Shown here one piece after another: positions 53,224 through 62,102 of a DNA stretch of 64,000 bases. Position 1 is the stretch's first letter; every line of letters begins with the position of its first letter. The stretch comes from Bacterioplanoides sp965200585 (GTDB lineage: Bacteria; Pseudomonadota; Gammaproteobacteria; Pseudomonadales; Oceanobacteraceae): NCBI RefSeq assembly GCF_965200585.1, contig NZ_OZ241361.1; one strand, written 5' to 3'. The translations under genes were made by a program, and so were the position numbers. Under the pieces are notes generated by a model. That model ran no database searches. It was not told the origin of the DNA and saw nothing but the letters and a program-made list of their open reading frames with translations.

Positions 53224-53322
53224 ACAAGGCCGATACTTTCAGCCGCCGCCCCGAAGGCACATCCATATGCCTGCCGGGCTACCGCAACATCCTGTTGCTG
53301 CTATTGAAAGCATCGTCCTCGT
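53224..53322. repeat. Long-hairpin repeat, copy 4, between bioC and bioD
   Basis: Outer arms 53227-53241 and 53305-53319 are complementary at 13 of 15 positions, with weaker pairing beyond, and end in CTTTCA / TGAAAG. The core has AGGCACATCCATATGCCT (53257-53274) and GCAACA-TCC-TGTTGC (53284-53298). It aligns with copy 1 in the core but not in the arms. It fills most of the 157-base space inside the biotin operon. Confidence 0.8.
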
Positions 53323-53372
53323 AAATATTCGATGATTTAAATCTGTCCAATGGGGAGATGATGGGATAACGA

Positions 53373-54086
53373 ATGAAACGCTACTTTATAACCGGCACTG
53401 ATACCGATGCCGGAAAAACCCTGGTCTCTTCCGCGCTGCTGCAAAAAGCTCAGCAACAGGGCCTTACCACATTCGGTTTAAAACCGGTTGCCGCCGGTTG
53501 TGAACACGTTGAAACGGATAATGGTCTGCAATGGCAAAATGAAGATGCACAACTGCTGCGCCAATACAGCACCGAGCAACAAGAATACACACGGCATAAT
53601 CCTATTGCTTTGCAGGCCGCGATTGCTCCCCATATTGCTGCCGAGCAGGAAAACATCACGCTCTCCAATAGCGATTTATTAGCTGCCTGCCAGCCCGGCT
53701 TAGGCGTAGCGGCCGATTTCCAATTGATCGAAGGTGCTGGCGGCTGGTTAGTCCCTCTCAACAACACTGAAACACTGGCCGATTTCGCCGCTGAGCTGGA
53801 TGCCGAAGTCATTCTGGTGGTCGGCCTGCGCCTGGGTTGCATCAACCATGCACTGTTAAGTGCTCAGGTGATTCAGAACAGCGGTGCCAAACTGGTCGGT
53901 TGGGTGGCCAACAGCTTATCTGCCAATATGGAAGCACAAGCCGGAAACCTGGCGTTTCTAAGCCAATGGTTTGAGCAACAACAGATTCCATTACTCGGCC
54001 ATACGCCTTACGTTGCGGGCATCGATCGAACCCAGCCGCAACAGCTACAAACCATTACAGATTGTCTGACATTGCCGACGGCCTGA
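53373..54086 (+). CDS. bioD: Dethiobiotin synthetase
   Basis: ATP-dependent enzyme closing the ureido ring of dethiobiotin. The 237-aa protein has the P-loop GTDTDAGKT at residues 8-16, LKPVAAGCE, IEGAGGWLVPLN and GWVANSL. It is the last biotin gene of the run; bioB, the final step, is not in this cluster. Confidence 0.94.
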   Translation: MKRYFITGTDTDAGKTLVSSALLQKAQQQGLTTFGLKPVAAGCEHVETDNGLQWQNEDAQLLRQYSTEQQEYTRHNPIALQAAIAPHIAAEQENITLSNSDLLAACQPGLGVAADFQLIEGAGGWLVPLNNTETLADFAAELDAEVILVVGLRLGCINHALLSAQVIQNSGAKLVGWVANSLSANMEAQAGNLAFLSQWFEQQQIPLLGHTPYVAGIDRTQPQQLQTITDCLTLPTA

Positions 54087-54107
54087 CGCTTCAGCTTTGC
54101 TATGCTT

Positions 54108-54133
54108 AATGTGCGCGGATGGCTGCGCACATT
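54108..54133 (+). terminator. Perfect 9-bp hairpin after bioD
   Basis: AATGTGCGC, loop GGATGGCT, GCGCACATT, 22 bases past the bioD stop. No T-run follows, so a partial terminator or stabilising stem. Confidence 0.5.
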
Positions 54134-54157
54134 CTCTGGCATAACCTGAAGGACCGT

Positions 54158-55180
54158 ATGGACAACACGCTTCGCATCGAACAAATTCAGCACTTTGTTC
54201 CCTTTGATGAATTATCAACATCTGCCATCGAAGAGCTGATGCCTCATTTTCGTTACCACCAGCTGGACAGTCATAAGATTCTGTTCAAACGTGGGGTCGA
54301 AGATGACGAGTGCCACTTTCTGATAAACGGGGAGCTGGATCTGGCAGATGAGCAGTTTAATATCACCAAAATTCGTGGTGAAGAAGCGGAAAACTTCCTC
54401 GCGCTCGACAGCAGCCATCCGGTACATCGTTGTGCAGCCATTACCCAATCACATTGCAGCTTCTTTTCGATCAAACGTCACTATCTGGAGCTGATTACCA
54501 CCTGGACCGAATTACGCCAGTCTTACGAGCAACAGGACGAAGAAGCCGACTGGCTGGAAGCTTTATTAACCTCCAACCTGTTTAACCGTATTCCACCCGC
54601 CAATATTCAGCAGCTCTTAATGCGCTTTAAAGAGCGCAGCGTCTCGTTGGGCGAGGTTATTATTCAGCAAGGGGATGAAGGCAACGAATGTTACGTTATT
54701 AAATCCGGCAAGGCGGTCATCAGCCGTACCAGTCATGGCGTTCCGGAAACACTGGCCGCTATTACCACCGGCACCCTGTTTGGCGAAGATGCACTCACCA
54801 GTGCACTGCCACGCAATGCCAGCGTGACCATGTCGAGCGATGGTGAACTGATGGTATTAACTCAGGAAGATTTTACCACCCTGCTGAAAAATCCGGTGCT
54901 GGAATACCTCAACGAAACACAGCTGCATGAACTGATTGAAGATGGGGACACAGGCACCGTGGTGATTGACGTACGCACTCGTCAGGAGGCCATCGCCCAC
55001 CCGCTGCCCAAAGCCCGCAATATTCCGTTGGCCCACTTGCGTCATGAGCTGGCATCCTTGTCACCAGAATTTATTTACGTCACGACCGGCGAAGCCCGTG
55101 GAGAAGCGGCGGCTTATATTCTGAATGAGGCTGGCTTCCAAACCAAAGTGCTGCGTTTTGATGAGCAAGTCAGTAACTAA
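54158..55180 (+). CDS. Two cyclic-nucleotide-binding-like domains plus degenerate rhodanese domain
   Basis: 340 residues from ATG 54158, with AAGGA upstream. Residues 8-115 form a first cNMP-like beta barrel without a clear binding cassette. Residues 135-245 form a second with the cassette FGEDAL (208-213) and PRNASV (218-223), so it may bind a nucleotide. Residues 265-335 are rhodanese-like (VVIDVRTRQEAIAHPLPKARNIPL), but the active-site Cys position reads VTTGEARG, with no Cys. It probably works as a sensor or scaffold. No helix-turn-helix is seen. Confidence 0.82.
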   Translation: MDNTLRIEQIQHFVPFDELSTSAIEELMPHFRYHQLDSHKILFKRGVEDDECHFLINGELDLADEQFNITKIRGEEAENFLALDSSHPVHRCAAITQSHCSFFSIKRHYLELITTWTELRQSYEQQDEEADWLEALLTSNLFNRIPPANIQQLLMRFKERSVSLGEVIIQQGDEGNECYVIKSGKAVISRTSHGVPETLAAITTGTLFGEDALTSALPRNASVTMSSDGELMVLTQEDFTTLLKNPVLEYLNETQLHELIEDGDTGTVVIDVRTRQEAIAHPLPKARNIPLAHLRHELASLSPEFIYVTTGEARGEAAAYILNEAGFQTKVLRFDEQVSN

Positions 55181-55316
55181 CGACTGAGCTTCTACGTTAA
55201 AAAGCGGGCACTAAAAAAACAGACTCAGCTGCCAGATATTCAGCCACCCCTTTATTGCTTTTTAGGGTTCAATCAGTTGTGATTAAGGCACCTCTGAATA
55301 GAAATTGATATCATAC

Positions 55317-56081
55317 ATGGCACTTAACGCTCATCGCACATTGATTCTGGCACTGATACTGTCGCTACTGGTGCATGGTGCCGTGGTATTTTTTAAACCT
55401 ACAGAAACTCCCGTACAAGCAGCCAGAGTCCTTCAGGCACAACTGATGACGCAACCGCTGCAATCCCCCGATAAGAAGAATCAGGCTGAACAGCAAGAGC
55501 AGAAAGCAAGCCGTAATAACACGGAAGAATCTACTCTCCTTCCAGAAGATATTCCTCAACCGGCACCACAGCCAGAGCAGCTAAAACCAGAATTAGAAAA
55601 AACAGAACCAGCAGAAGCTTCCCCCCTCCAACCTCTAACAGAGGTGATTACAACAACTAATAGTGAGAAAAAAATCCATTCTCCAGAGCAGGTTACCTCT
55701 ATTGATCAACCGCAGCCAACAGAGCAGGAAAGTGAAATTCAACAGGCGCTTAAAAAAACTGAAGAAAAGCACAAAGCTCAAACTCAGCAAATCAGCGATC
55801 CGGTCGAGCGTGATTACGTCCAGCGTTTATTGGAACATTTAAATCGCAAAATCATTGCGCCGGCTGAGTTGGCAGGTAAGGTTCGCCTGAAACTGACGAT
55901 TCAGTATCGGCAAATTGCCACCCAGGTTGAAATTATTGAAAGTTCCGGCAACCCGGCGACTGACGACTGGGTAAAAAAGGCAGTGCTGGCAGCGAATCCC
56001 TTTCCACCAACACCCAATGAGCTACCTCAACCCTTTATCTTTTCTCCAATCCTGGATCTGGATAGTTATCAGTCAAAGTAA
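55317..56081 (+). CDS. TonB-like energy-transducer family protein
   Basis: 254 residues from ATG 55317. One N-terminal membrane segment (TLILALILSLLVHGAVVFF), a long Pro/Gln/Glu-rich spacer (residues 45-165) and a C-terminal domain with LNRKIIAPAELAGKVRLKLTIQYR and ESSGNPATDDWVKKAVLAANPFPP, like TonB/TolA C-terminal domains. No exbB or exbD genes are next to it. It may pass proton-motive energy to an outer-membrane receptor, or be a TolA-like envelope linker. Confidence 0.78.
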   Translation: MALNAHRTLILALILSLLVHGAVVFFKPTETPVQAARVLQAQLMTQPLQSPDKKNQAEQQEQKASRNNTEESTLLPEDIPQPAPQPEQLKPELEKTEPAEASPLQPLTEVITTTNSEKKIHSPEQVTSIDQPQPTEQESEIQQALKKTEEKHKAQTQQISDPVERDYVQRLLEHLNRKIIAPAELAGKVRLKLTIQYRQIATQVEIIESSGNPATDDWVKKAVLAANPFPPTPNELPQPFIFSPILDLDSYQSK

Positions 56082-56102
56082 TAAATCTTAGATCATAAAC
56101 TT

Positions 56103-56525
56103 CTATTCACAATCATATATTTCTTCATCAACATTATCAGGAGAAATAGTTATCAACACTCTCTTTTTTCCTTGATAATTCACTTCTACGATCTCTTCAT
56201 CTATATTTCCAGAATTTTTCCATACCACTTCATCAAAAAAGCCATTATAAGACAGCAAGAAAATATTAAAATCTGGATATTCATCAAAAGAAGAAACTGA
56301 AATAAAGTGTTTATAACTACAAACAGATAAAGTTTCTTCTATACACGAGCCCTTTTCAGGAAGAGATATCAATCTTAAAAATAATTTTTTTTCATGATTT
56401 GTCTCTATGTTATTAAGCTCTGATATTTTCCCATAGCTTATTGCTCGAATAATATCATTACTATACTCTGCACTCGAACTAGAGTAGCAACCAACATAAG
56501 CCAGAAAAAAAATTAGCAGCCTCAT
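56103..56525 (-). CDS. Exported small protein, possible immunity partner of the M15-like hydrolase
   Basis: 140 residues. N terminus MRLLIFFLAYVGCYSSSSA is an export signal, either cut after SSA or acylated at C13 (the lipobox is not canonical). Mature part has C61, C69 and C139, suited to periplasmic disulphides. No known domain recognised. The start lies 2 bases after the stop of the M15-like gene, so the two are one transcript. Base composition is AT-rich, unlike neighbours. An immunity role is inference from the pairing alone. Confidence 0.7.
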   Translation of the reverse strand: MRLLIFFLAYVGCYSSSSAEYSNDIIRAISYGKISELNNIETNHEKKLFLRLISLPEKGSCIEETLSVCSYKHFISVSSFDEYPDFNIFLLSYNGFFDEVVWKNSGNIDEEIVEVNYQGKKRVLITISPDNVDEEIYDCE

Positions 56526-56527
56526 AT

Positions 56528-56944
56528 TCAGTTAACCGAAATATGAATATGATCGGTATGACCAGAGACAGGGTGAGATGAGCCATTTTTATATTTCATA
56601 AAAGGCCCAAAGTTCTCTCTACGATGAACGAATGTCTCAAAACGTGTCTGAAGCCCTTCAGTTATAGCTTTGACTTCAGGATCTCCTGGATAATACACTG
56701 ACATTTTTTTACCATTAATTCTGGAAATATCAACGGCCTTTCCTTGTCCTTGTACATGCCGGCTTGGTAAGACATGTTGATCATTCGCAGAAGATATATA
56801 AATTTTCTCAATTTTATGTGTAGATATCTTTCCACCGGCAAGCATATGCTTCAATGCAGATATAACTTTAGAATCAACACTACCGTTAACTTTATCACCA
56901 AATTCAATAGTAACACCTTCCATTTCGCTCGGTATTTTTGGCAT
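56528..56944 (-). CDS. M15-like zinc peptidase domain protein, possible cell-wall hydrolase
   Basis: 138 residues, no signal peptide. The motif S61-R-H63-VQGQG-K-A70-V-D72 resembles the SxH...GxAxD zinc site of M15 and DD-carboxypeptidase-like enzymes, with two extra residues, and DHIH134 near the C terminus fits the third ligand. Family members cut peptidoglycan cross-links or stems. Absence of an export signal and the exported partner encoded 2 bases downstream are features of secreted toxin/immunity pairs; no secretion genes are in view. AT-rich. Confidence 0.72.
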   Translation of the reverse strand: MPKIPSEMEGVTIEFGDKVNGSVDSKVISALKHMLAGGKISTHKIEKIYISSANDQHVLPSRHVQGQGKAVDISRINGKKMSVYYPGDPEVKAITEGLQTRFETFVHRRENFGPFMKYKNGSSHPVSGHTDHIHISVN

Positions 56945-57009
56945 AAGTAATCATCCTTGAAAAATAAAAAACCAAGCTAGCATAGACTAAAAGTCATATC
57001 AAATAATTA

Positions 57010-60000
57010 CTACTCCGGCATTTTCCCCAGATAACGATACAGCACCGGCACCACAATCAGAGTCAATAAAGTCGATACCAGTAAGCCACCAATAATGGCA
57101 TAGCCCATCGGGGACCACATACTGGAGCCGGATAATGTCAGCGGTAATAAACCACCAATAGTGGTTAATGTGGTTAAGACAATAGGTACAAAACGAGTAC
57201 GGGCTGAAGCGGCAATGGCTTCCAGTTGTTCCATCCCTTCACGGCGCATCTGGTTGGCATAATCAACCAGGATAATAGAATTATTCACCACAATGCCGAC
57301 CAGTGAAGTCAGGCCAATAAAGGCGGTAAAACTAAAGGTGTAACCGGTGAAAAACAACGCCAGAAAAGCACCAATTAATGCAAAGGGAATGGCGGCAAAA
57401 ACAATTAATGGCTGAATAAAAGAACGGAACTGCAACACCAGCACAGCAAAAATACCGAACACCGCCAGAATTAACACTTTGGCCATGCCACCAAAGGCTT
57501 CTTTACGATTGGCTTGCTCACCGCCTACCGCAAAATGAACACCTTCTGGCCAGGCGTAATCCTGCAACTGCTCAACCACATTATTGGTCACTACTTCGGT
57601 GGTAAAACCGGGTAATACATCGGCAGTAATACGTGCCATACGCTCGGTATCATGGTGCTGAAAACGGGCAATACTGGTTTCTGGTTGAATATCCGCCAGC
57701 TGACGCAAGGGCACCAGCTCACCATTAGCGGCGGCGATCTGAATATCATCAAAGGTTGCCAACTCCGGGCGCGGGTACTCAGATAAGCGCATCACCAGAT
57801 CGTATTCTTCACCATCATCATCACGATAAACCCCCATTGGAAAACCAACCAACGCTGTACGAATGGTGCGGTCAATACGGCTGAGAGGAATTCCCAGCAG
57901 AGCCGCTTTATCACGATTAATATTCACTTTTAAATCGACTTTATCTTTGCCGACCGGATTATCCACACCAACGATACCCGGAGTCCGATCCATAATATCC
58001 GCCACATCACGTGATACCGCCTGAATCGTCGCCAGATCTTCTCCCACCACTCGAATCGCTACCGGCGCTACCACCGGCGGCCCTTGTAATAGTTCTTTTA
58101 CAATAATCTGAGCCCCGGCAATATGGGTCAGTTGCTGGCGTAATTCAGCAACCATAGGTTCAACGGCATTAAGATCACCCTGCTCCAGAGTGACAAACAG
58201 CTGAGCAAAATTTACCGTCTGGCGTGAAGTAGAAATATTGTAATAAATCCTTGGATTACTGCGACCAACGTTCTGAGCAATATCAATCACCAGCGGTTGC
58301 TGTTTAACAATCTGCTCAACCCGATCGGCCATAATCTGAGTTTGTTCAAACCCGGTACCTTCTGGCATATCGATATTCACCAGAATCATCGGTTTTTCCG
58401 CTTTCGGAAATAAACTCACACCAATAAACGGAAATAATGAAATACTGCCAACCAATAATAAAACCGAAGTCAGCAGCACTTTACCCGGGTGTCGTAACGC
58501 GCGATTAAGCCACTTGTTATAAGGGCCACTGGCTAGGACTTCGAGCCCGCTTTGCACTTTTGTGGTTTTACTGGCTGCTTTTCCTAAGCGGCTGGCAATT
58601 AATGGCGTTAAGGTTAATGCCACCAGTAAAGAGGCAAATAACGTTAATACCACCGTCACTGGCATAGCACGCAAAAAGGTACCGGAACTGTTCTGCAATA
58701 ATAACATCGGGAAAAATGACAAGACGGTAGTTAAAGTACCACTGGTCACGGCCCAGGCAACCTGAGAGCTGCCTTTGATGGCAGCGCTATTACTGCTATC
58801 GCCATTACGTAAATGACGTGACACATTTTCCACCACCACAATGGCGTTATCGACCAGTAATCCTAAAGCGATAACCAGACCCACAATCGACATCTGTTGC
58901 AGACCAAAACCCGATAAATCCACCCAGCCAATGGCTATAAAAATAGATAATGGAATGGCGGCAACAACGACTAATGCCGGTTTAAGTCCTAAAACAATAA
59001 TCGACAGAATGGCAACCAGCAAAAGCCCTTGATTTAAATTCTCAAAAAAATCACTGATTTGTTTTTTAACGCTCTGGCTCTGATCCATAATGGTGTGAAT
59101 TTCAATATTCTCACCTAAACGTGGCTGGTAGCTGTCCAGCTTATTCTGAATGCCAGCCATCACATCAAAAATCTGCGTGCCTTTACGCTGCACCACCGAA
59201 ATAAACACAGCACGACGGCCATTTAATTTAGCCCGGTAACTGGGCAGGCTTTCAGTTAATGAAATACTGGCAATATCGCGTAAATAAATAAGTCGCCCGG
59301 ATTGCCCTTCATTAGCTCGACCACGTACCACGGTTTCGCCGATGGCTGCTAACGATTCATAATCACCACTGGTACGCACGGTAAAACGACGTGGGCCAGC
59401 ATTGGCATGACCACCGGGTAAGTTCTGTGCTGCACTGGCAACCGCGCGCTGAATTTCGTCCAGGCTGATGCCCATGCCATTCACACTTTGCTGGTTCACC
59501 TGAATCTGAACCTCCAGTTTTGGCAGGGCATCAACGTCCACCCGTTTAACACCTGATACCCGCTCCAGCCGTTGTTCCAGCGTTTCGGCATGGCGTTTTA
59601 AGGTTAAGTAACTGGCGGTTTCGGATACCAGTGCTAATTGCAGAATATTCACATCTGCCGGTGAAATTTTAGTGATGTCTAGATCCACAATGCCTTGCGG
59701 TAACTGATCACGCACTTGTGATACGGCCGAGATTACGTCGTCAAACTTTTCTTCCGGATCGGTACCGTATAAAAACTCAACCTGAATAACGGCTAAACCA
59801 TCTTCCACACTGGTTTTAATAACCTTAAGATCATCCAGTTCGTTAAGAGAGGATTCAATTGGGTCAACCACCAGCTTTTCCATATCCAGCGGGGTTGTAC
59901 CGGGATTAACCACCTTGATAATCGCCGCAGAAAAATCAAACTGCGGGTCTTCCGAACGCGGCATGGTAAAAAATGAAACCACACCCAACAGCACCAATAA

Positions 60001-60057
60001 TAAAAACATCACCAGAGTAAACTGATGATTACGAATGGCTAACGCTGGCAATTGCAT
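57010..60057 (-). CDS. RND-family efflux pump, inner-membrane permease
   Basis: 1015 residues, about twelve membrane segments in two repeats, each followed by a large periplasmic loop. Visible blocks: TMPRSEDPQFDFSAAIIKVVNPGTTPLDMEKLV, GLVIALGLLVDNAIVVVENVSRHL (with the proton-relay Asp of TM4), and GLTSLVGIVVNNSIILVDYANQM. It resembles the AcrB/HAE1 type more than heavy-metal pumps. With the adaptor gene 23 bases upstream it forms a two-gene operon lacking an outer-membrane channel gene. Substrate unknown. Confidence 0.92.
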   Translation of the reverse strand: MQLPALAIRNHQFTLVMFLLLVLLGVVSFFTMPRSEDPQFDFSAAIIKVVNPGTTPLDMEKLVVDPIESSLNELDDLKVIKTSVEDGLAVIQVEFLYGTDPEEKFDDVISAVSQVRDQLPQGIVDLDITKISPADVNILQLALVSETASYLTLKRHAETLEQRLERVSGVKRVDVDALPKLEVQIQVNQQSVNGMGISLDEIQRAVASAAQNLPGGHANAGPRRFTVRTSGDYESLAAIGETVVRGRANEGQSGRLIYLRDIASISLTESLPSYRAKLNGRRAVFISVVQRKGTQIFDVMAGIQNKLDSYQPRLGENIEIHTIMDQSQSVKKQISDFFENLNQGLLLVAILSIIVLGLKPALVVVAAIPLSIFIAIGWVDLSGFGLQQMSIVGLVIALGLLVDNAIVVVENVSRHLRNGDSSNSAAIKGSSQVAWAVTSGTLTTVLSFFPMLLLQNSSGTFLRAMPVTVVLTLFASLLVALTLTPLIASRLGKAASKTTKVQSGLEVLASGPYNKWLNRALRHPGKVLLTSVLLLVGSISLFPFIGVSLFPKAEKPMILVNIDMPEGTGFEQTQIMADRVEQIVKQQPLVIDIAQNVGRSNPRIYYNISTSRQTVNFAQLFVTLEQGDLNAVEPMVAELRQQLTHIAGAQIIVKELLQGPPVVAPVAIRVVGEDLATIQAVSRDVADIMDRTPGIVGVDNPVGKDKVDLKVNINRDKAALLGIPLSRIDRTIRTALVGFPMGVYRDDDGEEYDLVMRLSEYPRPELATFDDIQIAAANGELVPLRQLADIQPETSIARFQHHDTERMARITADVLPGFTTEVVTNNVVEQLQDYAWPEGVHFAVGGEQANRKEAFGGMAKVLILAVFGIFAVLVLQFRSFIQPLIVFAAIPFALIGAFLALFFTGYTFSFTAFIGLTSLVGIVVNNSIILVDYANQMRREGMEQLEAIAASARTRFVPIVLTTLTTIGGLLPLTLSGSSMWSPMGYAIIGGLLVSTLLTLIVVPVLYRYLGKMPE

Positions 60058-60080
60058 AATGTTCTCCGTTAACCCTGTAA

Positions 60081-61136
60081 TTACTCAGCCGCAGCAGTGT
60101 GATTAATAATATTGATCTGACGTCCGGGCTGAATATAAGACGCGCCCGCTACAATCACGTGTTCGCCATCGGCTAAACCAGACACCACCAGATAGCCTTT
60201 ATCCAGACCAATTAACGGCAGATGACGACGAACCGGTTTGCCATCACGCACGATATAAATATCCACACCATCACTTTCTCCGCGCACCATCGCCGTCACC
60301 GGTAATAATGTTGCTTTAATGCGCTGCCCCGGAGTAATAATCGCTTTACCCACAAATCCGGCTAATAACTCCCGTGCCTGGTTTTGTTGATTTTTTTGCG
60401 ACAGACGCAACTCCACTTCAAAGGTCTGCGTGGCATCGGCACGCCCGGCTAACTCACTGATATGGGCATCAAACATTTCACCCGGGTAGGCATCAAACTT
60501 TACCGTTGCTTTATCGTTTAATTGCAGGCGCACAATATCCCGGTCGGTGACTCCGGCGCGTAATACCCAGCCGGTATTGGTGGAGGCAAAAACAAAAGCC
60601 GGCTTACCAATAGAAACCAGCTCATTGGGTTCAATAAAGCGTTTCAGAATCCGCCCTGCCGAAGGCGCACGAATCACCGCATGGCGCTGATTAAAACGAG
60701 CCACGGTTAAATCGGAGCGAGCAACATCCACCTGAGTCTCAGCCTGCTGCAAACGATCAATCGACAAAGCATTCGACCCTTGCAGGGATTTAAAGCGTTC
60801 AAGATTCCGTTCGGCATTACCGAGTACCGATTCCGCTTTGGCCACCTGAGCGTCAATTTCCTCCAGGTCCAATGACGCCAACACCTGTCCTTTTTTCACC
60901 CACTGGCCATCATCCACCACGACTTTTCGCACCAAACCGGCAATTTTAAAAGCCAGGGTCTGCTCTGATTTATTCTCCAGCAAACCACTGATGTGAATAT
61001 CGCGGGCGTAATCCACCACCTGAGATTCCACGACTTCAACTGGCAGCGGCGCCTGAGCCCAAACTGAACCACAGCTAAGACATAACCAGCCATACAGGAT
61101 GATCCACATACGATTCTGAACAGGGGCAAATGACAT
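60081..61136 (-). CDS. RND efflux periplasmic adaptor (membrane fusion protein)
   Basis: 351 residues with an N-terminal export signal (MWIILYGWLCLSCGSVWAQA). Adaptor features: lipoyl halves around VRKVVVDDGQWVKKGQVLASLD and VIRAPSAGRILKRFIEPNELVSIGKP, joined by a short helical hairpin (AKAESVLGNAERNLERFKSLQ), then a beta barrel and a membrane-proximal domain. It joins the permease to an outer-membrane channel encoded elsewhere. First gene of the operon; divergent from a TetR-type regulator. Confidence 0.92.
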   Translation of the reverse strand: MSFAPVQNRMWIILYGWLCLSCGSVWAQAPLPVEVVESQVVDYARDIHISGLLENKSEQTLAFKIAGLVRKVVVDDGQWVKKGQVLASLDLEEIDAQVAKAESVLGNAERNLERFKSLQGSNALSIDRLQQAETQVDVARSDLTVARFNQRHAVIRAPSAGRILKRFIEPNELVSIGKPAFVFASTNTGWVLRAGVTDRDIVRLQLNDKATVKFDAYPGEMFDAHISELAGRADATQTFEVELRLSQKNQQNQARELLAGFVGKAIITPGQRIKATLLPVTAMVRGESDGVDIYIVRDGKPVRRHLPLIGLDKGYLVVSGLADGEHVIVAGASYIQPGRQINIINHTAAAE

Positions 61137-61168
61137 ATTTTCCTCGGAAACAAAGGCTGTTTTTTATT

Positions 61169-61207
61169 ATGTTTACATTGAACACATACTAAGCAAGCAT
61201 GTTTACA
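61169..61207. promoter_or_regulatory. Direct repeats in the pump/TetR intergenic region
   Basis: ATGTTTACA occurs at 61169-61177 and again at 61199-61207, exactly 30 bases apart (about three helical turns), so both copies face the same side of the DNA. Confidence 0.4.
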
Positions 61208-61229
61208 GCGTCAACAACTTGGTTGACGC
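61208..61229. promoter_or_regulatory. Candidate TetR operator for the RND pump
   Basis: GCGTCAAC-AACTTG-GTTGACGC, perfect 8-bp inverted repeat with a 6-base centre, between the divergent pump operon and TetR gene. Size and place fit a TetR-family dimer or pair of dimers. Confidence 0.55.
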
Positions 61230-61280
61230 CCTTCACAGACTTGGGTTGAATGGCTCGCAGAATCATCAGGTAACGCTTTC

Positions 61281-61928
61281 ATGAACGACCACACCAGTGC
61301 CAAATCGGCCAACCCAAAGCAATCACCAGCCAGCAGCTCTTACCACCATGGCAATCTGCGGGTGGCCTTGCTGGAAGCCGCGGTTGAGTTAATTCGTGAA
61401 GGGGGTGTGGATAAACTGAGTTTGCGTGGCCTGGCTCGAAAAGTTGGAGTGTCACAAACCGCGCCTTACCGCCATTTTCAGGATAAAAACCAGCTGCTGG
61501 TCGAGATTGCCAAACATACCTTCGCCGAGCTGGCTGGTGCCACACGTGCGGTACTGGATGATCAGGCTAATGCCACGGAAAACCTGTATGTCGCCGGAAA
61601 AGCCTATCTGAACTTTGCCATAAACAACCCGGAGCGCTACAAGCTGGTATTTGGCCCCAGTATCGACAATCGCAGCAGTTATACCGACCTGGTCGAGGCC
61701 GGACAGGCGTCTTTTTCGGTATTAAAACAGCTGGTTACCCGAGGTATTGAACAAGGTGAATTTCTTGAGGATGACCCACAGGTATTATCTACCACTTGCT
61801 GGTCGGCCATTCATGGCTTTGCCGCTCTGGCGATCGACGGTTTTTACGAACGCCAGGTCGCCAACACCCATTTTGATACGTTACTCAGCAATCATCTGCG
61901 CCTGAGCTTGCGTGCAATTCTTCGCTAA
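61281..61928 (+). CDS. TetR/AcrR-family regulator of the RND pump (inferred)
   Basis: 215 residues. After a polar leader, YHHGNLRVALLEAAVELIREGGVDKLSLRGLARKVGVSQTAPYRHFQDKNQLLVEIA is a typical TetR DNA-binding domain of the WHG subgroup (YHHGNLR). The C-terminal domain NPERYKLVFGPS also fits that group. Divergent from the pump adaptor, with an inverted repeat in the shared region, so it most likely represses the pump and itself. Confidence 0.9.
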   Translation: MNDHTSAKSANPKQSPASSSYHHGNLRVALLEAAVELIREGGVDKLSLRGLARKVGVSQTAPYRHFQDKNQLLVEIAKHTFAELAGATRAVLDDQANATENLYVAGKAYLNFAINNPERYKLVFGPSIDNRSSYTDLVEAGQASFSVLKQLVTRGIEQGEFLEDDPQVLSTTCWSAIHGFAALAIDGFYERQVANTHFDTLLSNHLRLSLRAILR

Positions 61929-61951
61929 CGACCAAAGTTTGAGGCATCATG

Positions 61952-61966
61952 CACAAATAATTTGTG
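61952..61966. promoter_or_regulatory. 15-bp inverted repeat upstream of gcvT
   Basis: CACAAAT-A-ATTTGTG, symmetric about a central A, 24 bases after the TetR-type gene and about 135 bases before gcvT. It is followed by GTACGATAGTAC. Either an operator for the glycine-cleavage operon or the base of a weak terminator. Confidence 0.35.
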
Positions 61967-62102
61967 TACGATAGTACAGTTTTATGTCCAAAAAGGATGA
62001 ATCAGCTCCGCTAAAGCGCTATACTGCCCGCCCTTTTTTATGCTTGCCGGTGACAGACGGACGAGTCATCACCCGCAGACACACACAAACAGGCAGGACT
62101 TT

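Noticed and set aside
61929..62102. Possible glycine riboswitch before gcvT
   Set aside because: The conserved glycine-aptamer elements are not present in the 174-base leader; only a 15-bp inverted repeat and GTAC-GATA-GTAC are seen.
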